From NCBI RefSeq assembly GCF_027213945.1, contig NZ_JAPWGW010000001.1, forward strand, positions 992,001-1,056,000: 64,000 nucleotides of DNA, written 5' to 3'. Position numbers and translations under genes: made by a program. The DNA comes from Henriciella marina (GTDB lineage: Bacteria > Pseudomonadota > Alphaproteobacteria > Caulobacterales > Hyphomonadaceae). Position 1 is the first letter of the stretch; each line of letters opens with the position of its first letter. Of the stretch, positions 54,829 to 64,000 are shown piece by piece. The notes beneath the pieces are model-generated. The model worked only from the letters and a program-made list of their open reading frames with translations, made no database searches and was not told where the DNA came from.

Positions 54829-55908
54829 ATGACCCTACTTCTTGTTTATCTCGCGATTGCGATCGGCGTATCGTTCTTCTGTTCGGTTGCCGAAGCCGTC
54901 CTTCTCTCAGTCCGGCCGTCTTACATCGCAACACTGGAGCAGCAGAAGAAGCCGGGCGGCAAGGTGCTCGCCAAGCTGCGCAACCGGATCGACCGGCCGC
55001 TGGCGGCAATCCTGACCGCTAACACGATTGCGCATACGGTCGGTGCAGCGGGCGTAGGGGCACAGTCCGCTGTCGTCTTTGGCAATGCCTATCTCGGTGT
55101 GACGTCGGGCGTGCTCACCCTGCTTATTCTGGTGTTTTCAGAGATCATTCCGAAATCGATCGGCGCCGCCTACTGGCAGAAGCTCGCACCTTTCATGGGC
55201 ACGCTGATCTGGTGGCTCACAATCATCCTGACGCCCTTCGTCATCATCTTCGAACAGCTGACCAAGCTTGTTTCGGCTGGCGCACATGGTCAGCCGACCT
55301 TCAGTCGTGACGAGCTTCAGGCCATGGCCCGCATCGGCGCCGAAGAAGGTGCGATCAATGCGCGCGAGCATCGCATCCTCTCCAATGTGATGAAGCTGAA
55401 CCGTCTCTCGGTGCGGGACATCATGACCCCGCGCCCCGTCATTTTCTCAGTCCCGGCCACAATGAATGTCGATGAGTTCTTTCAGAAGCACTCGGACAAG
55501 CCATTTTCGCGCATTCTCGTCTCAACTGGCGAAAATGATGACATGACCGGCTATGTGCTGAAGAACGATTTGCTGGTTGCACAAGCCCGCGATGAATTCG
55601 ATTCCACGCTGGGTACGTTCAAACGCGATATCCTGACCATTCCTGACAGCAAGACAGCCTCGGCCACTTTCGGTCTTCTGATGGAAGACAAGAGTCATAT
55701 CGCCGTCGTCGTTGACGAATTTGGGACCGTCCTCGGTCTCGTGACGCTGGAGGACGTGGTGGAGACCTTGCTCGGTCTTGAGATCATAGATGAGCAGGAT
55801 GTCGTCGAAGACATGCAGAAACTTGCCCGCCAGCGCTGGAAAGAGCGCATGGGCTCAATGGGTATCAATGCCGACCTGATCGACGATACGTCCAGAAAAA
55901 CAAACTGA
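54829..55908 (+). CDS. CNNM/HlyC-type transporter with CBS domains
   Basis: A 359-residue protein with an N-terminal CNNM (DUF21) membrane domain (about 1-180, several helices) and a cytosolic pair of CBS domains (about 200-325, 'RLSVRDIMTPRPVIFSVP', 'KSHIAVVVDEFGTVLGLVTL'). The family is linked to magnesium or cobalt homeostasis and formerly to 'hemolysin' names. The CorC/HlyC C-terminal domain present in longer members is absent. It is convergent with the MltF-like gene. Confidence 0.85.
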   Translation: MTLLLVYLAIAIGVSFFCSVAEAVLLSVRPSYIATLEQQKKPGGKVLAKLRNRIDRPLAAILTANTIAHTVGAAGVGAQSAVVFGNAYLGVTSGVLTLLILVFSEIIPKSIGAAYWQKLAPFMGTLIWWLTIILTPFVIIFEQLTKLVSAGAHGQPTFSRDELQAMARIGAEEGAINAREHRILSNVMKLNRLSVRDIMTPRPVIFSVPATMNVDEFFQKHSDKPFSRILVSTGENDDMTGYVLKNDLLVAQARDEFDSTLGTFKRDILTIPDSKTASATFGLLMEDKSHIAVVVDEFGTVLGLVTLEDVVETLLGLEIIDEQDVVEDMQKLARQRWKERMGSMGINADLIDDTSRKTN

Positions 55909-55937
55909 ACGAGAACAGCCCATGGCGCCCCGGTCGA

Positions 55938-57326
55938 TCAGACCGGTACGTTGGCGCGAAGCATATTGTAGTAGTCGCGGATGCGCTCGACATAGCGAAC
56001 TGGCTCATAGCCGCGCGCATAGCCATATTTCACGGAGCTATAGTATTTTGGTCGTGTAAGCAGGGGCAGGGTACGTTCCATCGCCTCCCAGCGATTGGGG
56101 TCGAGACCCTGTCGGCGCGCGAGCGTGCGCGCATCGTAGACGTGCCCCATCCCGACATTATAGGCGGCTAGCGCGAACCAAAGCCGTTCTTCGCCCTGAA
56201 TGGCGTCAGGCAGCCTATTATAGAGGCGCGCTAAATAACGTGCGCCGCCATCAACACTTTGAGCGGGGTCGGTCCTGTCCTGGATGCCGACTTCCTTGGC
56301 AGTCGGCCGCGTCAGCATCATGATTCCGCGAACCCCCGTCGGGCTTACCGCGTCCGGATCCCAGTGCGACTCCTGGTAGGCCTGCGCCGCAAGAAGCAGC
56401 CAGTCGAAAGGTTTTTCCTCTGCAGCAGCTTCGAAATAGGTCCTGTAGAGCGGCAGCCTTTCCTCAACCCGTTCGACGAAGCGCAGCACTTCGACATAGT
56501 CGAACTCATCCAGGTGGCCGAACCAGTGTTCATCGAGTTCTTCGAGATATCCGCTAGCGTGCGCTTCCATGAACCAGCCCGCTAGGGCTTGGTCCATGCC
56601 GGTGATCTCCGAATTATAGACCCAGCCTAATGGACGGGCCTCGCTAACGGTCATGGGTACGACGAGGTCAGGGTAAAGACGGCGCGCATATTCAGCCAGG
56701 TGGGAATCCGCAATGGTGCAATCGAGCCGCTGCTCTGCAACGTCGCGCAACAAAGGCAGAGCCGAACCGGCAATTTCTGTCTCAAACGACAGGGAAGGGT
56801 AATCGGCGCTCAACCCTTCGAGCGTTTCAGCATAGGTGGAACCTTCCACAACCGATAGGCTGACCTTCGATAAAGCCTCTACCGTCTTCGGCGCGGGGCC
56901 GCTTTGATGACAGACAACGCTTTCTTCGACATTGCGATAGGCCGGTCCAAAAGACAGGCGTTCCTTGCGTGTGTCCGTAATCGTGAGATTTGCAGCCGCC
57001 AGATGCGCGCGGCCATCTTCCATGGCGTCGGCGATCTCCTCGATACTGTCCATCTGGATGAAACGTGGCGTGACGCCAAGATCTTCGGCAAAGGCTTTTA
57101 CGAGGTCGGCTTCATAGCCGATCGCGCCAGCGCTCGAAACGCTGAACGTGGTGGGGCCTTCGAGCGTCAAAACGATCAGATCACCATCTTCCTTGATGGT
57201 TTCGACAGACCCAGCCTCTACGACATTGGTCGTCTCTGGCGCAGAATTACATCTCGTTGTGCTAAGTCCCGCCAGGATCGTCGCGCCAGCTATAAAGCTA
57301 ATGCGAACTTTCTCATGCATACTCAC
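55938..57326 (-). CDS. MltF-like lytic transglycosylase with solute-binding domain
   Basis: A two-domain periplasmic protein of 462 residues. Residues about 40-270 fit an extracellular solute-binding (SBP_bac_3) domain ('GAIGYEADLVKAFAEDLGVT', 'AHLAAANLTITDTRKERLSF'); residues about 300-440 fit a transglycosylase SLT domain with the catalytic Glu in 'AAQAYQESHWDPDAVSPTGV'. This is the MltF arrangement, in which the first domain controls the second. A signal segment is present (about residues 10-25), but the lipobox before Cys26 is atypical (TTRC). It cleaves peptidoglycan. Confidence 0.87.
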   Translation of the reverse strand: MSMHEKVRISFIAGATILAGLSTTRCNSAPETTNVVEAGSVETIKEDGDLIVLTLEGPTTFSVSSAGAIGYEADLVKAFAEDLGVTPRFIQMDSIEEIADAMEDGRAHLAAANLTITDTRKERLSFGPAYRNVEESVVCHQSGPAPKTVEALSKVSLSVVEGSTYAETLEGLSADYPSLSFETEIAGSALPLLRDVAEQRLDCTIADSHLAEYARRLYPDLVVPMTVSEARPLGWVYNSEITGMDQALAGWFMEAHASGYLEELDEHWFGHLDEFDYVEVLRFVERVEERLPLYRTYFEAAAEEKPFDWLLLAAQAYQESHWDPDAVSPTGVRGIMMLTRPTAKEVGIQDRTDPAQSVDGGARYLARLYNRLPDAIQGEERLWFALAAYNVGMGHVYDARTLARRQGLDPNRWEAMERTLPLLTRPKYYSSVKYGYARGYEPVRYVERIRDYYNMLRANVPV

Positions 57327-57420
57327 ACAATAGGTGAGCAGGACGTGAGTTCAAATTTTCGCCGAGATTCTTTCTTTTAGCGAAAATCCTGCAACCACCG
57401 CGTGCCTGACGGACTCTAGC

Positions 57421-57446
57421 GGGACGAATATTTGTAAATGCGTCCC
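57421..57446 (-). terminator. Hairpin after the MFS transporter gene
   Basis: GGGACG (57421-57426) and CGTCCC (57441-57446) form a 6-base stem with a 14-base AT-rich loop, 31 bases beyond the MFS stop on the minus strand. No T-tract. Confidence 0.35.
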
Positions 57447-57476
57447 AATTTTGCAGACCTTTGGAAGCCGTTGATG

Positions 57477-58730
57477 TCAGTCTGGCTCATCGCGGCTACC
57501 GAACAGTCGCCCCTTTTCGGTGAACAGGACGATCAGCAGGCAGCCGAGGCCAAGCCCGACATAGCCTTCAAGGATCGGCACGACGGATCCGTTAAAGCGG
57601 CTCGCCACCAGCCAGCCGAAAAAGCTCGCCACAGTGGTTGTCATGAAGCCATAGGCGGCGCTGCCCGTTCCGGCAATCTTGCCCAGAGGCTCCATCGCAA
57701 GCGCAGAAAAGTTTGCACCGATGAGACCGAAGCAGGCAAAGGTCAGCGCGAATAGCGGATAGAATATGATGAGACGCTCGCCAAACTGGATGAGGGCAAG
57801 GGTATTGATGATCGCCAGCACGATAAAGCCGAGCAGAACTGTATGGCTGACCCGGCGCATGCCGATCCGCTCGACGATGCGGGAGTTCATGAAGTTCGCA
57901 ATCGAGAGCGCACCCGCGATCCCGGCGAACCAGAGCACGAAGGTTTCTCCCTTGTTAAACACGTCGCGGAAAACCTGCTCAGAGGAGGCGACGTACGAAA
58001 ACAGCGCACCAAAGATAACGCCGCTCGCGCACATATAACCGAGCGTTACGCGCGTCGTGAGTACCTGCTTGTAGGCCCGGAATGAGCCGCCGAGATTGAG
58101 GGGTGGGCGATCTTCCGATGGCAGTGTTTCTGGAAGACGCAGTGTAATCCAGACCATCATCAACAGGCCTGCAATGCCGAGTACCCCAAACGTCCACTGC
58201 CAGGGGGCGAACAGCATGACGCCCTGACCAAGCGATGGGGCGAGGATCGGCACGACCATGAAAACGGTCATGACCAGCGACATGAGGCGCGCCATGGCGC
58301 GGCCGCCCATCAGGTCCCTTACGACCGAGACAGCAATGACCCGAATGCCGGATGCCGCAATCCCCTGAAGGAAGCGTATCGCAAGCAGCATTGAGAAGCT
58401 CGTTGCGGCCATGCAGGCAAATCCCGTGATCGTGTAAAAGGCGATGCAGCCAAGCACGATCTTCTTGCGCCCGACGCTGTCAGAGATTGGCCCGAACACC
58501 AGCTGTGGCGCCCCGAAGCCGAGCACATAGGCAAAAATCACCAGCTGCTGGTCATTGGCCTCCTGCAAGCCATAGGACTGCGCGATGTCGTGCAGCGCTG
58601 GCAGCATCGTATCAATGGCCAGCGCATTCAGGGCCATCATCGCGGCGATCATGCCGACGAATTCCCAGAGTGGCATTGGAAGGGCAGGGCGGACGGCCGG
58701 CGCGATTGTTTTTACGGTTTCACTCTGCAT
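57477..58730 (-). CDS. MFS drug exporter, Bcr/CflA family
   Basis: A 12-helix transporter. The motif A loop is 'GPISDSVGRKKIVLGCIAFY', and 'ALAIDTMLPALHDIAQSYGL' is the typical Bcr/CflA first helix region. The start at 58730 (MQSETVKTI) is preferred to an upstream ATG at 58802 that would add 24 hydrophilic residues. About 417 residues. The family exports drugs, sulfonamides or dipeptides; the substrate here is unknown. Confidence 0.85.
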   Translation of the reverse strand: MQSETVKTIAPAVRPALPMPLWEFVGMIAAMMALNALAIDTMLPALHDIAQSYGLQEANDQQLVIFAYVLGFGAPQLVFGPISDSVGRKKIVLGCIAFYTITGFACMAATSFSMLLAIRFLQGIAASGIRVIAVSVVRDLMGGRAMARLMSLVMTVFMVVPILAPSLGQGVMLFAPWQWTFGVLGIAGLLMMVWITLRLPETLPSEDRPPLNLGGSFRAYKQVLTTRVTLGYMCASGVIFGALFSYVASSEQVFRDVFNKGETFVLWFAGIAGALSIANFMNSRIVERIGMRRVSHTVLLGFIVLAIINTLALIQFGERLIIFYPLFALTFACFGLIGANFSALAMEPLGKIAGTGSAAYGFMTTTVASFFGWLVASRFNGSVVPILEGYVGLGLGCLLIVLFTEKGRLFGSRDEPD

Positions 58731-58844
58731 CGGGCCACTCGTCCATCGTCCAGCACGGCTATCTGGCCCGCCTGCTTTCAATTGCAACCACTGCTCGCGC
58801 ATAGCTGCAAGTCTGACTTAACGAGAGGGGGACCGCCCCGGGGC

Positions 58845-59447
58845 CTAGAACCCTGCGCCCGGCTGGGCGAGATACTTTTCTTCAGCAGGAGTTGAGGTGC
58901 GTTGCAGCAACTCATTCCGGTGTGGAAAACGCCCGAACCGCTCGATGACCTCACGGTGCTTGTGAGCATAATCGAGGGTGGTCTTGCAGAACTCTTTATA
59001 GTCCGCACGGGCATCTTCGCTGAGTTTTTCGAACAGCGAGACCGAGAGGTTCTGGTCGGCCATCTTCTCTGAATGCTCGGCAGGCAGGTAGAAAAAGACA
59101 CGCTCGGTTTCTGAAAGGGTGCGGTCCTGACCGAGATCCAGCCCCACCTGCATCAGGTGACGGCTGAGTGGATCGTGCATGAAGCTGTAGCGGTGACCAC
59201 GAAAGATGTTCCGGCTGAACTGGTCCAAGGCAATGATCGCGGCCAGACGACCCCGTGCGCCACGGTTTGCCCAGTCCGCCGCGAGGCCAGCGGCCAGTGC
59301 GCCAATCACATCGGTAAAGCGCCGGGCGATTTCCTCGTCCGTCTCGAAGCTCTTGGTGAACCAGAGCTTGTTCTTTTCCTTCAGCTGCCCGGTCGACGTG
59401 GCCGTATCGCCGATCCAGTAGGACAGGACATCTTCAGGTGTAATCAT
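58845..59447 (-). CDS. DUF924 family protein
   Basis: A 200-residue, mostly helical protein of the DUF924 family. Signatures are 'DVLSYWIGD' at the start, 'KNKLWFTKSFETDEEIARRF' and 'AIIALDQFSRNIFRG'. The function is unknown; the helical repeats resemble TPR-type folds. Its start overlaps the ubiG stop (TAATG) on the same strand, so the two are coupled. Confidence 0.85.
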   Translation of the reverse strand: MITPEDVLSYWIGDTATSTGQLKEKNKLWFTKSFETDEEIARRFTDVIGALAAGLAADWANRGARGRLAAIIALDQFSRNIFRGHRYSFMHDPLSRHLMQVGLDLGQDRTLSETERVFFYLPAEHSEKMADQNLSVSLFEKLSEDARADYKEFCKTTLDYAHKHREVIERFGRFPHRNELLQRTSTPAEEKYLAQPGAGF

Positions 59448-60235
59448 TAACCGCCTCCGGGCGATACAGGGCGCCGCGCGACGAGCATGTAGTTGACCTT
59501 CGTGTCATTCGAAAGCCGCCAACTGTCTGAAACGGGGTTGTAGGACACACCCTGTGGGCGGTCCGTTTCAAGCCCCGCCATTTGCAGGGGTGCGGCGACC
59601 TCTGCCGGCGTCAGGAACTTGGAAAACTCATGCGTGCCGGGCGGCAGCCAGCGCAGCACGTATTCAGCGCCGACAATGGCCAGCGCAAACGCTTTCGGGG
59701 TCCGGTTCAGCGTCGCGGCAATCATCAGTCCACCCGGACGCAGCAGGGCGGCCGTGTCCTTCATGAATTGTGCGGGGTCGGCGACATGCTCGACGACCTC
59801 GAGGTTCAGAACAATGTCGAATGGCTCAACGCCCGCCTCCAGCAAGCCTTCTGCCGTGCCTGCGCGAAAATCGATCTCGAGGCCGCCTTCGCGCGCATGG
59901 GTCAGCGCGGTCTTGATGTTGGCCTCGCTCGCATCGACGCCCGTGACGCTTGCCCCAAGACGTGCCATCGGCTCACTGACGAGACCTCCGCCACAACCAA
60001 TGTCGAGCACGCGTAGCCCTTCAAGCGGCTTGCGCGCCGTCTCATCCAGTCCGAAATGGCTGCAGGCCGTGTCGCGGATGAAGCCAAGGCGCACCGGGTT
60101 GAACTTGTGCAGTGGTTTGAACTTGCCCTTCGGGTCCCACCATTCTGCGGCCATGGCCGAAAACTTCGCAACCTCGTCGGCGTCGATGCTCGGCTGGCGG
60201 GGTGCCGCTGCGGTATTTTCTGAGAATTCATCCAT
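59447..60235 (-). CDS. ubiG: Ubiquinone biosynthesis O-methyltransferase UbiG
   Basis: UbiG does both O-methylations of ubiquinone synthesis. The 262-residue protein has the SAM motif '[20 protein letters not shown]' near residue 75 and the UbiG signature '[19 protein letters not shown]' and '[15 protein letters not shown]'. It is divergent from lysC, whose upstream region has a 16-base palindrome. Ubiquinone synthesis fits an aerobic alphaproteobacterium. Confidence 0.94.
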   Translation of the reverse strand: MDEFSENTAAAPRQPSIDADEVAKFSAMAAEWWDPKGKFKPLHKFNPVRLGFIRDTACSHFGLDETARKPLEGLRVLDIGCGGGLVSEPMARLGASVTGVDASEANIKTALTHAREGGLEIDFRAGTAEGLLEAGVEPFDIVLNLEVVEHVADPAQFMKDTAALLRPGGLMIAATLNRTPKAFALAIVGAEYVLRWLPPGTHEFSKFLTPAEVAAPLQMAGLETDRPQGVSYNPVSDSWRLSNDTKVNYMLVARRPVSPGGG

Positions 60236-60314
60236 CTCTTTAGCAATCCTGTTTGCGCTCGCATCCTGACACGACTAAAGCTGCGCGCGGGACATCCGGG
60301 ATATCCTGATGACC

Positions 60315-60330
60315 CCGATCATATGATCGG
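60315..60330. promoter_or_regulatory. Perfect 16-bp palindrome between ubiG and lysC
   Basis: CCGATCATATGATCGG is fully palindromic and lies 37 bases before the lysC start. It may be an operator for a dimeric regulator. A T-rich stretch follows it, but a terminator role upstream of a start is less likely. Confidence 0.5.
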
Positions 60331-60366
60331 TCTTATCTCTATTTGGGAGGGAGAGGCGGCGAGGCA

Positions 60367-61614
60367 ATGCAGCGCACGGTTCTGAAATTTGGCGGTACGT
60401 CTGTGGGCGATCTTGATCGGATCGCACATGTCGCGGATCTTGTGTCCTGGCGAGCAAGCCAGGGCGAGAAGCTCGCCGTGATCGTTTCGGCCATGGCCGG
60501 TGAGACAAACAAGCTCGTCGGGTTCGCGCGCGGCGCTGCTGGTGACAATCTCAGCGGCCCCTCCTTTGATGACGAATATGACGTCGTGGTCTCCTCCGGT
60601 GAGCAGGTAACCAGTGGGCTTCTGGCCCTTGCCCTTCGCAAGCGCGGCCTCAAGGCGCGCAGCTGGCTCGGCTGGCAGCTTGCCATGAAAACGAGCTCTG
60701 CGCATGGCAAGGCGCGGATCATGGGCTTTGAGAATTCAGGCCTGCTCGACGCCGTCGACGGTGGCGAAATCGCCGTGATCGCGGGCTTTCAGGGCGTGAC
60801 CGATGAGGGCCGTGTCTCGACACTTGGCCGGGGCGGCTCTGACACCAGCGCTGTAGCCGTGGCCGCTGCACTCGGGGCGGAGAGCTGTGACATCTACACC
60901 GATGTGGACGGGGTCTACACGACCGACCCGCGCATCGTCCCGCAAGCGCGTCGTCTCGACAAGATTTCCTATGAAGAGATGCTCGAAATGGCATCGCTGG
61001 GCGCAAAGGTCCTCCAGACCCGCTCGGTTGAGCTTGCCATGAACCACCAGGTCCGCGTGCGTGTGCTGTCCAGCTTCGCGCAGCCCGGGGAAGACAATCC
61101 AGGCACCTATGTCTGCAGTGAGGATGAAATCGTGGAAAAACAGATCGTCAATGGCGTCACCTATTCGCGCGATGAAGCCAAGGTCACTCTTTATGGCGTA
61201 GAGGACAAACCGGGCGTATCGGCCCGTATCTTCTCCATGCTGGCAGACGCAGGCGTCAATGTGGACATGATCGTGCAGGCGAATGCCCGTGGCCCGGAAC
61301 GCGCCAACATGGTTTTCACCTGTACCAGCGCCGACAGCGAAAATGCTGAAAAAATCCTGCTCGAATCCAAGGCAGACATTGGTTTTGAATCGCTCAGCGT
61401 GTCACGCGATGTCGCAAAGGTTTCCGTGATCGGTGTCGGCATGAAAAGCCATACCGGTGTTGCCGGCACAATGTTCGATGCCCTCTACAGGAAGGGGATC
61501 AATATCGACGTGATCTCCACCTCCGAAATCAAGATTTCGGTCCTCATCGATGCGGCCTACACCGAACTCGCAGTACGTGCACTTCACACTGCCTTTGGGC
61601 TTGACGCTACGTAG
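60367..61614 (+). CDS. lysC: Aspartate kinase LysC
   Basis: LysC starts the aspartate pathway to lysine, threonine and methionine. The start at 60367 gives 'MQRTVLKFGGTSVGDLDRIA', the family's start, with GAGGCG before it; an upstream ATG at 60343 adds eight residues with no support. Catalytic landmarks include 'SSGEQVTSGLLALALRKRGL' and 'TLGRGGSDTSAVAVAAALGA'. Two ACT domains form the C-terminal third (about 265-415), expected to bind inhibitory amino acids. About 415 residues. It precedes ptsP, a conserved pairing in alphaproteobacteria. Confidence 0.96.
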   Translation: MQRTVLKFGGTSVGDLDRIAHVADLVSWRASQGEKLAVIVSAMAGETNKLVGFARGAAGDNLSGPSFDDEYDVVVSSGEQVTSGLLALALRKRGLKARSWLGWQLAMKTSSAHGKARIMGFENSGLLDAVDGGEIAVIAGFQGVTDEGRVSTLGRGGSDTSAVAVAAALGAESCDIYTDVDGVYTTDPRIVPQARRLDKISYEEMLEMASLGAKVLQTRSVELAMNHQVRVRVLSSFAQPGEDNPGTYVCSEDEIVEKQIVNGVTYSRDEAKVTLYGVEDKPGVSARIFSMLADAGVNVDMIVQANARGPERANMVFTCTSADSENAEKILLESKADIGFESLSVSRDVAKVSVIGVGMKSHTGVAGTMFDALYRKGINIDVISTSEIKISVLIDAAYTELAVRALHTAFGLDAT

Positions 61615-61639
61615 CTGAGCAAGCCAAGAGCGGCTTGTC

Positions 61640-63919
61640 ATGCCCCAAAGTTTTTCGGTCCCTCGACTTCTGATCAATCGCCTGCGTGACGTCATGGCGG
61701 GCGACATGGAGGCTCACACCCGCCTGCAGAAAGTGGTGACCCTTATTGCGGGCACGATGGTGGCTGACGTTTGCTCCATCTATAAGCGCACCGATACGGA
61801 CGAACTTGAGCTGGTCGCAACCGAAGGTCTGGCCGCGACCGCAGTTCATCAGACCCGCATGGCCTTTGATGAAGGTCTCGTCGGTCAGATCGCGCTGTCA
61901 GGCGAACCGCTTTCCATTCAGGACGCTCCGCGCCATCCGGCTTTCTCCTACCGCCCGGAAACCGGGGAGGACCCCTACCACGCCTTTCTGGGTGTGCCGA
62001 TCCTTCGCGGTGGCCGCGTCATCGGCGTCCTCACGGTGCAGAACCGGACAGAGCGGCTTTACGATGAAGACGAAGTCGACAGCCTGCAGACCATTGCCAT
62101 GGTTCTGGCAGAGGTCGTTGCCTCCGATGTGCCGACACAGCCTTCCACGACCGATCCGCGTGAAAGCCGTCCTATAACCCTCAAGGGCCGCATCCTGGGT
62201 GAAGGTCTCGGCCTTGGTACCGCGAAGCTTCACGACCCGATCGTCTCACCGGCGCGTTATTTCGCCGATGACCCTGATGCCGAAGCGCGCCGGTTGGGTG
62301 CTGCGCTTCGCCAGTTGCGGACTTCGCTGGACAAGATGCTCACCAATGATGTGAGCGCCATCTTCGGCGAACCGCGGGAGGTCCTCGAAGCCTACAAGAT
62401 GCTCGCCAGCGACCCGATGTGGGCCGCACGTCTGGAAGAGACGGTACGCTCCGGTCTTTCGGCGGAGGCTGCCGTTGACCGCTCACGCCGTGAGCACAGG
62501 GTGAAGCTGGAGAATGCGGCAGACCCGTATCTGCGCGAACGTCTGCATGACCTCGAAGATCTCGACAACAGGCTGCTACGCGTCCTGGCCGGCAGTGACG
62601 GCTCTGCCGCAAGCGGTGAAGGAAACGAAGTTGACGCGGCGAGCGAAGTGCTGATCGCACGGCGGCTCGGCCCCGCTGAGCTGCTTGAATATCGCAATTC
62701 CGGCCTTGCGGCGATCATCCTCGAGGAGGTCGCCCCCTCCAGCCACGCAGCGATCGTTGCCCGGGCGCTCGGCATTCCAACCCTTGGCGGGGTTGCGGGG
62801 TTGAGCAATGCGGTCGCGCAAGGCGATCAGGTCATCGTCGACGCTGAACAGGGCATGCTTCATGTGCGTCCCGACCAGGACCTGCTGACAGCCTATGAGA
62901 CAAGGCGCCTTATGCGCACAGAGCGTCAGGCGGCGTTCCAGGCGCTGAAGGATCAGCCATCCCGCACACGCGATGGCGTCGAGATCCGTCTGATGCTGAA
63001 TGCCGGGCTCGCCCTCGACATGGACGCAATGGACAAGACTGGCGCCGAAGGCATCGGTCTCTTCCGCACCGAATTCCAGTTTCTCGTTTCCGACACCCTG
63101 CCGAAAATGGAGTCGCAGATCGGTCTTTACCGACAAGTGCTGGATTTTGCGGGGAACCGGCCAGTTCATTTCCGCACGCTGGACCTTGGCGGCGACAAGA
63201 TGCTGCCGAATGCGAACAAGGGCGAAGAAGAGAACCCGGCGCTCGGCTGGCGGTCTATCCGCTTCGCGCTTGACCGCCCGGGTCTTTTTCGCCGTCAGTT
63301 GCGCGCGCTTGTAAGGGCTGCAGATGGCGGCCCGCTTAGTGTCATGTTCCCGATGGTGACCAAGGCCGACGAGTTCTTCGAGGCCAAGGCGCTCCTCATG
63401 GAGGAGATCGAATGGAGTGCTGCGCGCGGCTTCCAGGAACCTTGCGAAGTGCGCACAGGCGCCATGCTAGAGGCGCCTGCGCTCGCTTTCACGCTTGGAG
63501 AGCTGGCCTCCGAGGCAGACTTTATTTCCGTTGGCACCAATGACCTGTTGCAGTTCTTCTTTGCGGCAGACCGCATGGTACCGGCTGTCTCGGAACGGTA
63601 CGATTTCATCAGCCGTCCGGCGCTACGCTTCCTCGATATGATCCGTCAGGAGTGCGAGCGTCATCAACTACCAGTGTCTGTATGCGGAGAAATAGCCTCC
63701 CATCCACTGGAGGCACTTTGCCTTATCGGGCTTGGTTACCACACGCTTTCCATGCCGGCTTCGGGGGTCGGTCCAGTAAAGCGTATGTTGAGAAGCGTAG
63801 ATATTTCTACCTTCGGTCCTGAATTTCGCGCTGCAATTTATGAATCCAATGCTGATCTTCGTAACGAAGTATTATCCATTGCGAACATACACAGAATTGC
63901 CTTGAAAGATCATGGATAG
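61640..63919 (+). CDS. ptsP: Phosphoenolpyruvate-protein phosphotransferase PtsP (nitrogen PTS enzyme I)
   Basis: PtsP (EI-Ntr) begins the nitrogen phosphotransferase cascade by taking phosphate from PEP. The 759 residues show an N-terminal GAF sensor domain (about 20-165), then the EI domains. The phosphorylated His is in 'APSSHAAIVARALGIPTLGG' (about residue 369), and the PEP-binding part has 'GIGLFRTEFQFLVSD', 'HFRTLDLGGDKMLPN' and Cys682 in 'VSVCGEIASHP'. The GAF domain may sense glutamine, as known in related proteins. It follows lysC by 25 bases. Confidence 0.95.
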   Translation: MPQSFSVPRLLINRLRDVMAGDMEAHTRLQKVVTLIAGTMVADVCSIYKRTDTDELELVATEGLAATAVHQTRMAFDEGLVGQIALSGEPLSIQDAPRHPAFSYRPETGEDPYHAFLGVPILRGGRVIGVLTVQNRTERLYDEDEVDSLQTIAMVLAEVVASDVPTQPSTTDPRESRPITLKGRILGEGLGLGTAKLHDPIVSPARYFADDPDAEARRLGAALRQLRTSLDKMLTNDVSAIFGEPREVLEAYKMLASDPMWAARLEETVRSGLSAEAAVDRSRREHRVKLENAADPYLRERLHDLEDLDNRLLRVLAGSDGSAASGEGNEVDAASEVLIARRLGPAELLEYRNSGLAAIILEEVAPSSHAAIVARALGIPTLGGVAGLSNAVAQGDQVIVDAEQGMLHVRPDQDLLTAYETRRLMRTERQAAFQALKDQPSRTRDGVEIRLMLNAGLALDMDAMDKTGAEGIGLFRTEFQFLVSDTLPKMESQIGLYRQVLDFAGNRPVHFRTLDLGGDKMLPNANKGEEENPALGWRSIRFALDRPGLFRRQLRALVRAADGGPLSVMFPMVTKADEFFEAKALLMEEIEWSAARGFQEPCEVRTGAMLEAPALAFTLGELASEADFISVGTNDLLQFFFAADRMVPAVSERYDFISRPALRFLDMIRQECERHQLPVSVCGEIASHPLEALCLIGLGYHTLSMPASGVGPVKRMLRSVDISTFGPEFRAAIYESNADLRNEVLSIANIHRIALKDHG

Positions 63920-64000
63920 GCGGCGTATACCATAAGTGCTGCATGGCATGGGGTATGCAGTTCCCACAATTTATCCGCCAGTCACCGATTGGATCATCGC

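Noticed and set aside
63920-64000. Start of a further gene at the right edge
   Set aside because: No start codon with a supported reading frame is visible in the last 81 bases.

Overview
This 64-kb window is ordinary chromosome from a GC-rich alphaproteobacterium. It is densely coding on both strands, with many 1- to 4-base overlaps. A flaF-flbT pair follows the flagellin gene. CtrA-like TTAACC half-sites lie near flagellar promoters. Two ethylmalonyl-CoA-pathway genes are present, lysC is next to ptsP, and infC-rpmI-rplT-pheS-pheT run together. Together these suggest a Caulobacterales/Hyphomonadaceae-like (possibly marine) lineage; that placement is inference. I saw no phage, insertion sequence, CRISPR array, tRNA or rRNA. 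No gap exceeds about 250 bases; the longest are the divergent promoter regions 30075-30316 and 52533-52741, both described below.

Region 1 (1-27.4 kb) is a near-continuous flagellar island. A fliG 3' part enters from the left edge. A leftward motB-flgE-flgK-flgL-flgI run faces a rightward run: fliM-like, motA, a 595-residue secreted helical-repeat protein, flgF, flgG, flgA, flgH, fliL. Leftward flgD and fliK follow, then rightward flgJ-like and flgN-like genes, flagellin, flaF, flbT and a DUF1217 gene. fliI runs leftward. The export block flgB-flgC-fliE-fliQ-flhA-fliR-flhB-fliJ-like runs rightward. Rod, hook, P- and L-rings, filament, motor and most of the export gate are here; fliF, fliH, fliN and fliP are not.

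Region 2 (27.4-40.7 kb) is housekeeping. It has an NDUFA9-like reductase and an unusual ribbon-helix-helix/transmembrane/TonB-C fusion. Undecaprenyl-diphosphatase is divergent from gltD-gltB across an intergenic region rich in dyads. Then come dnaJ, an alpha/beta hydrolase and two glycosyltransferases.

Region 3 (40.7-47.3 kb) is the translation block infC (non-canonical ATA start), rpmI, rplT, pheS, an unknown membrane-anchored protein and pheT, with a terminator/anti-terminator-like leader directly before pheS. A voltage-gated-type K+ channel follows.

Region 4 (47.3-64 kb) holds an M20 peptidase, crotonyl-CoA carboxylase/reductase and ethylmalonyl-CoA mutase (central ethylmalonyl-CoA pathway enzymes, both preceded by the same TGC-N3-GCA core), a class IV aminotransferase, a SemiSWEET-like protein, a CNNM/CBS protein, an MltF-like lytic transglycosylase, an MFS exporter, a DUF924 protein, ubiG, lysC and ptsP.

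No wholly new defence or mobile system is evident. The most novel-looking items are the RHH-TM-TonB fusion, the unknown gene wedged between pheS and pheT, the 595-residue protein between motA and flgF, and several uncatalogued operator-like palindromes.
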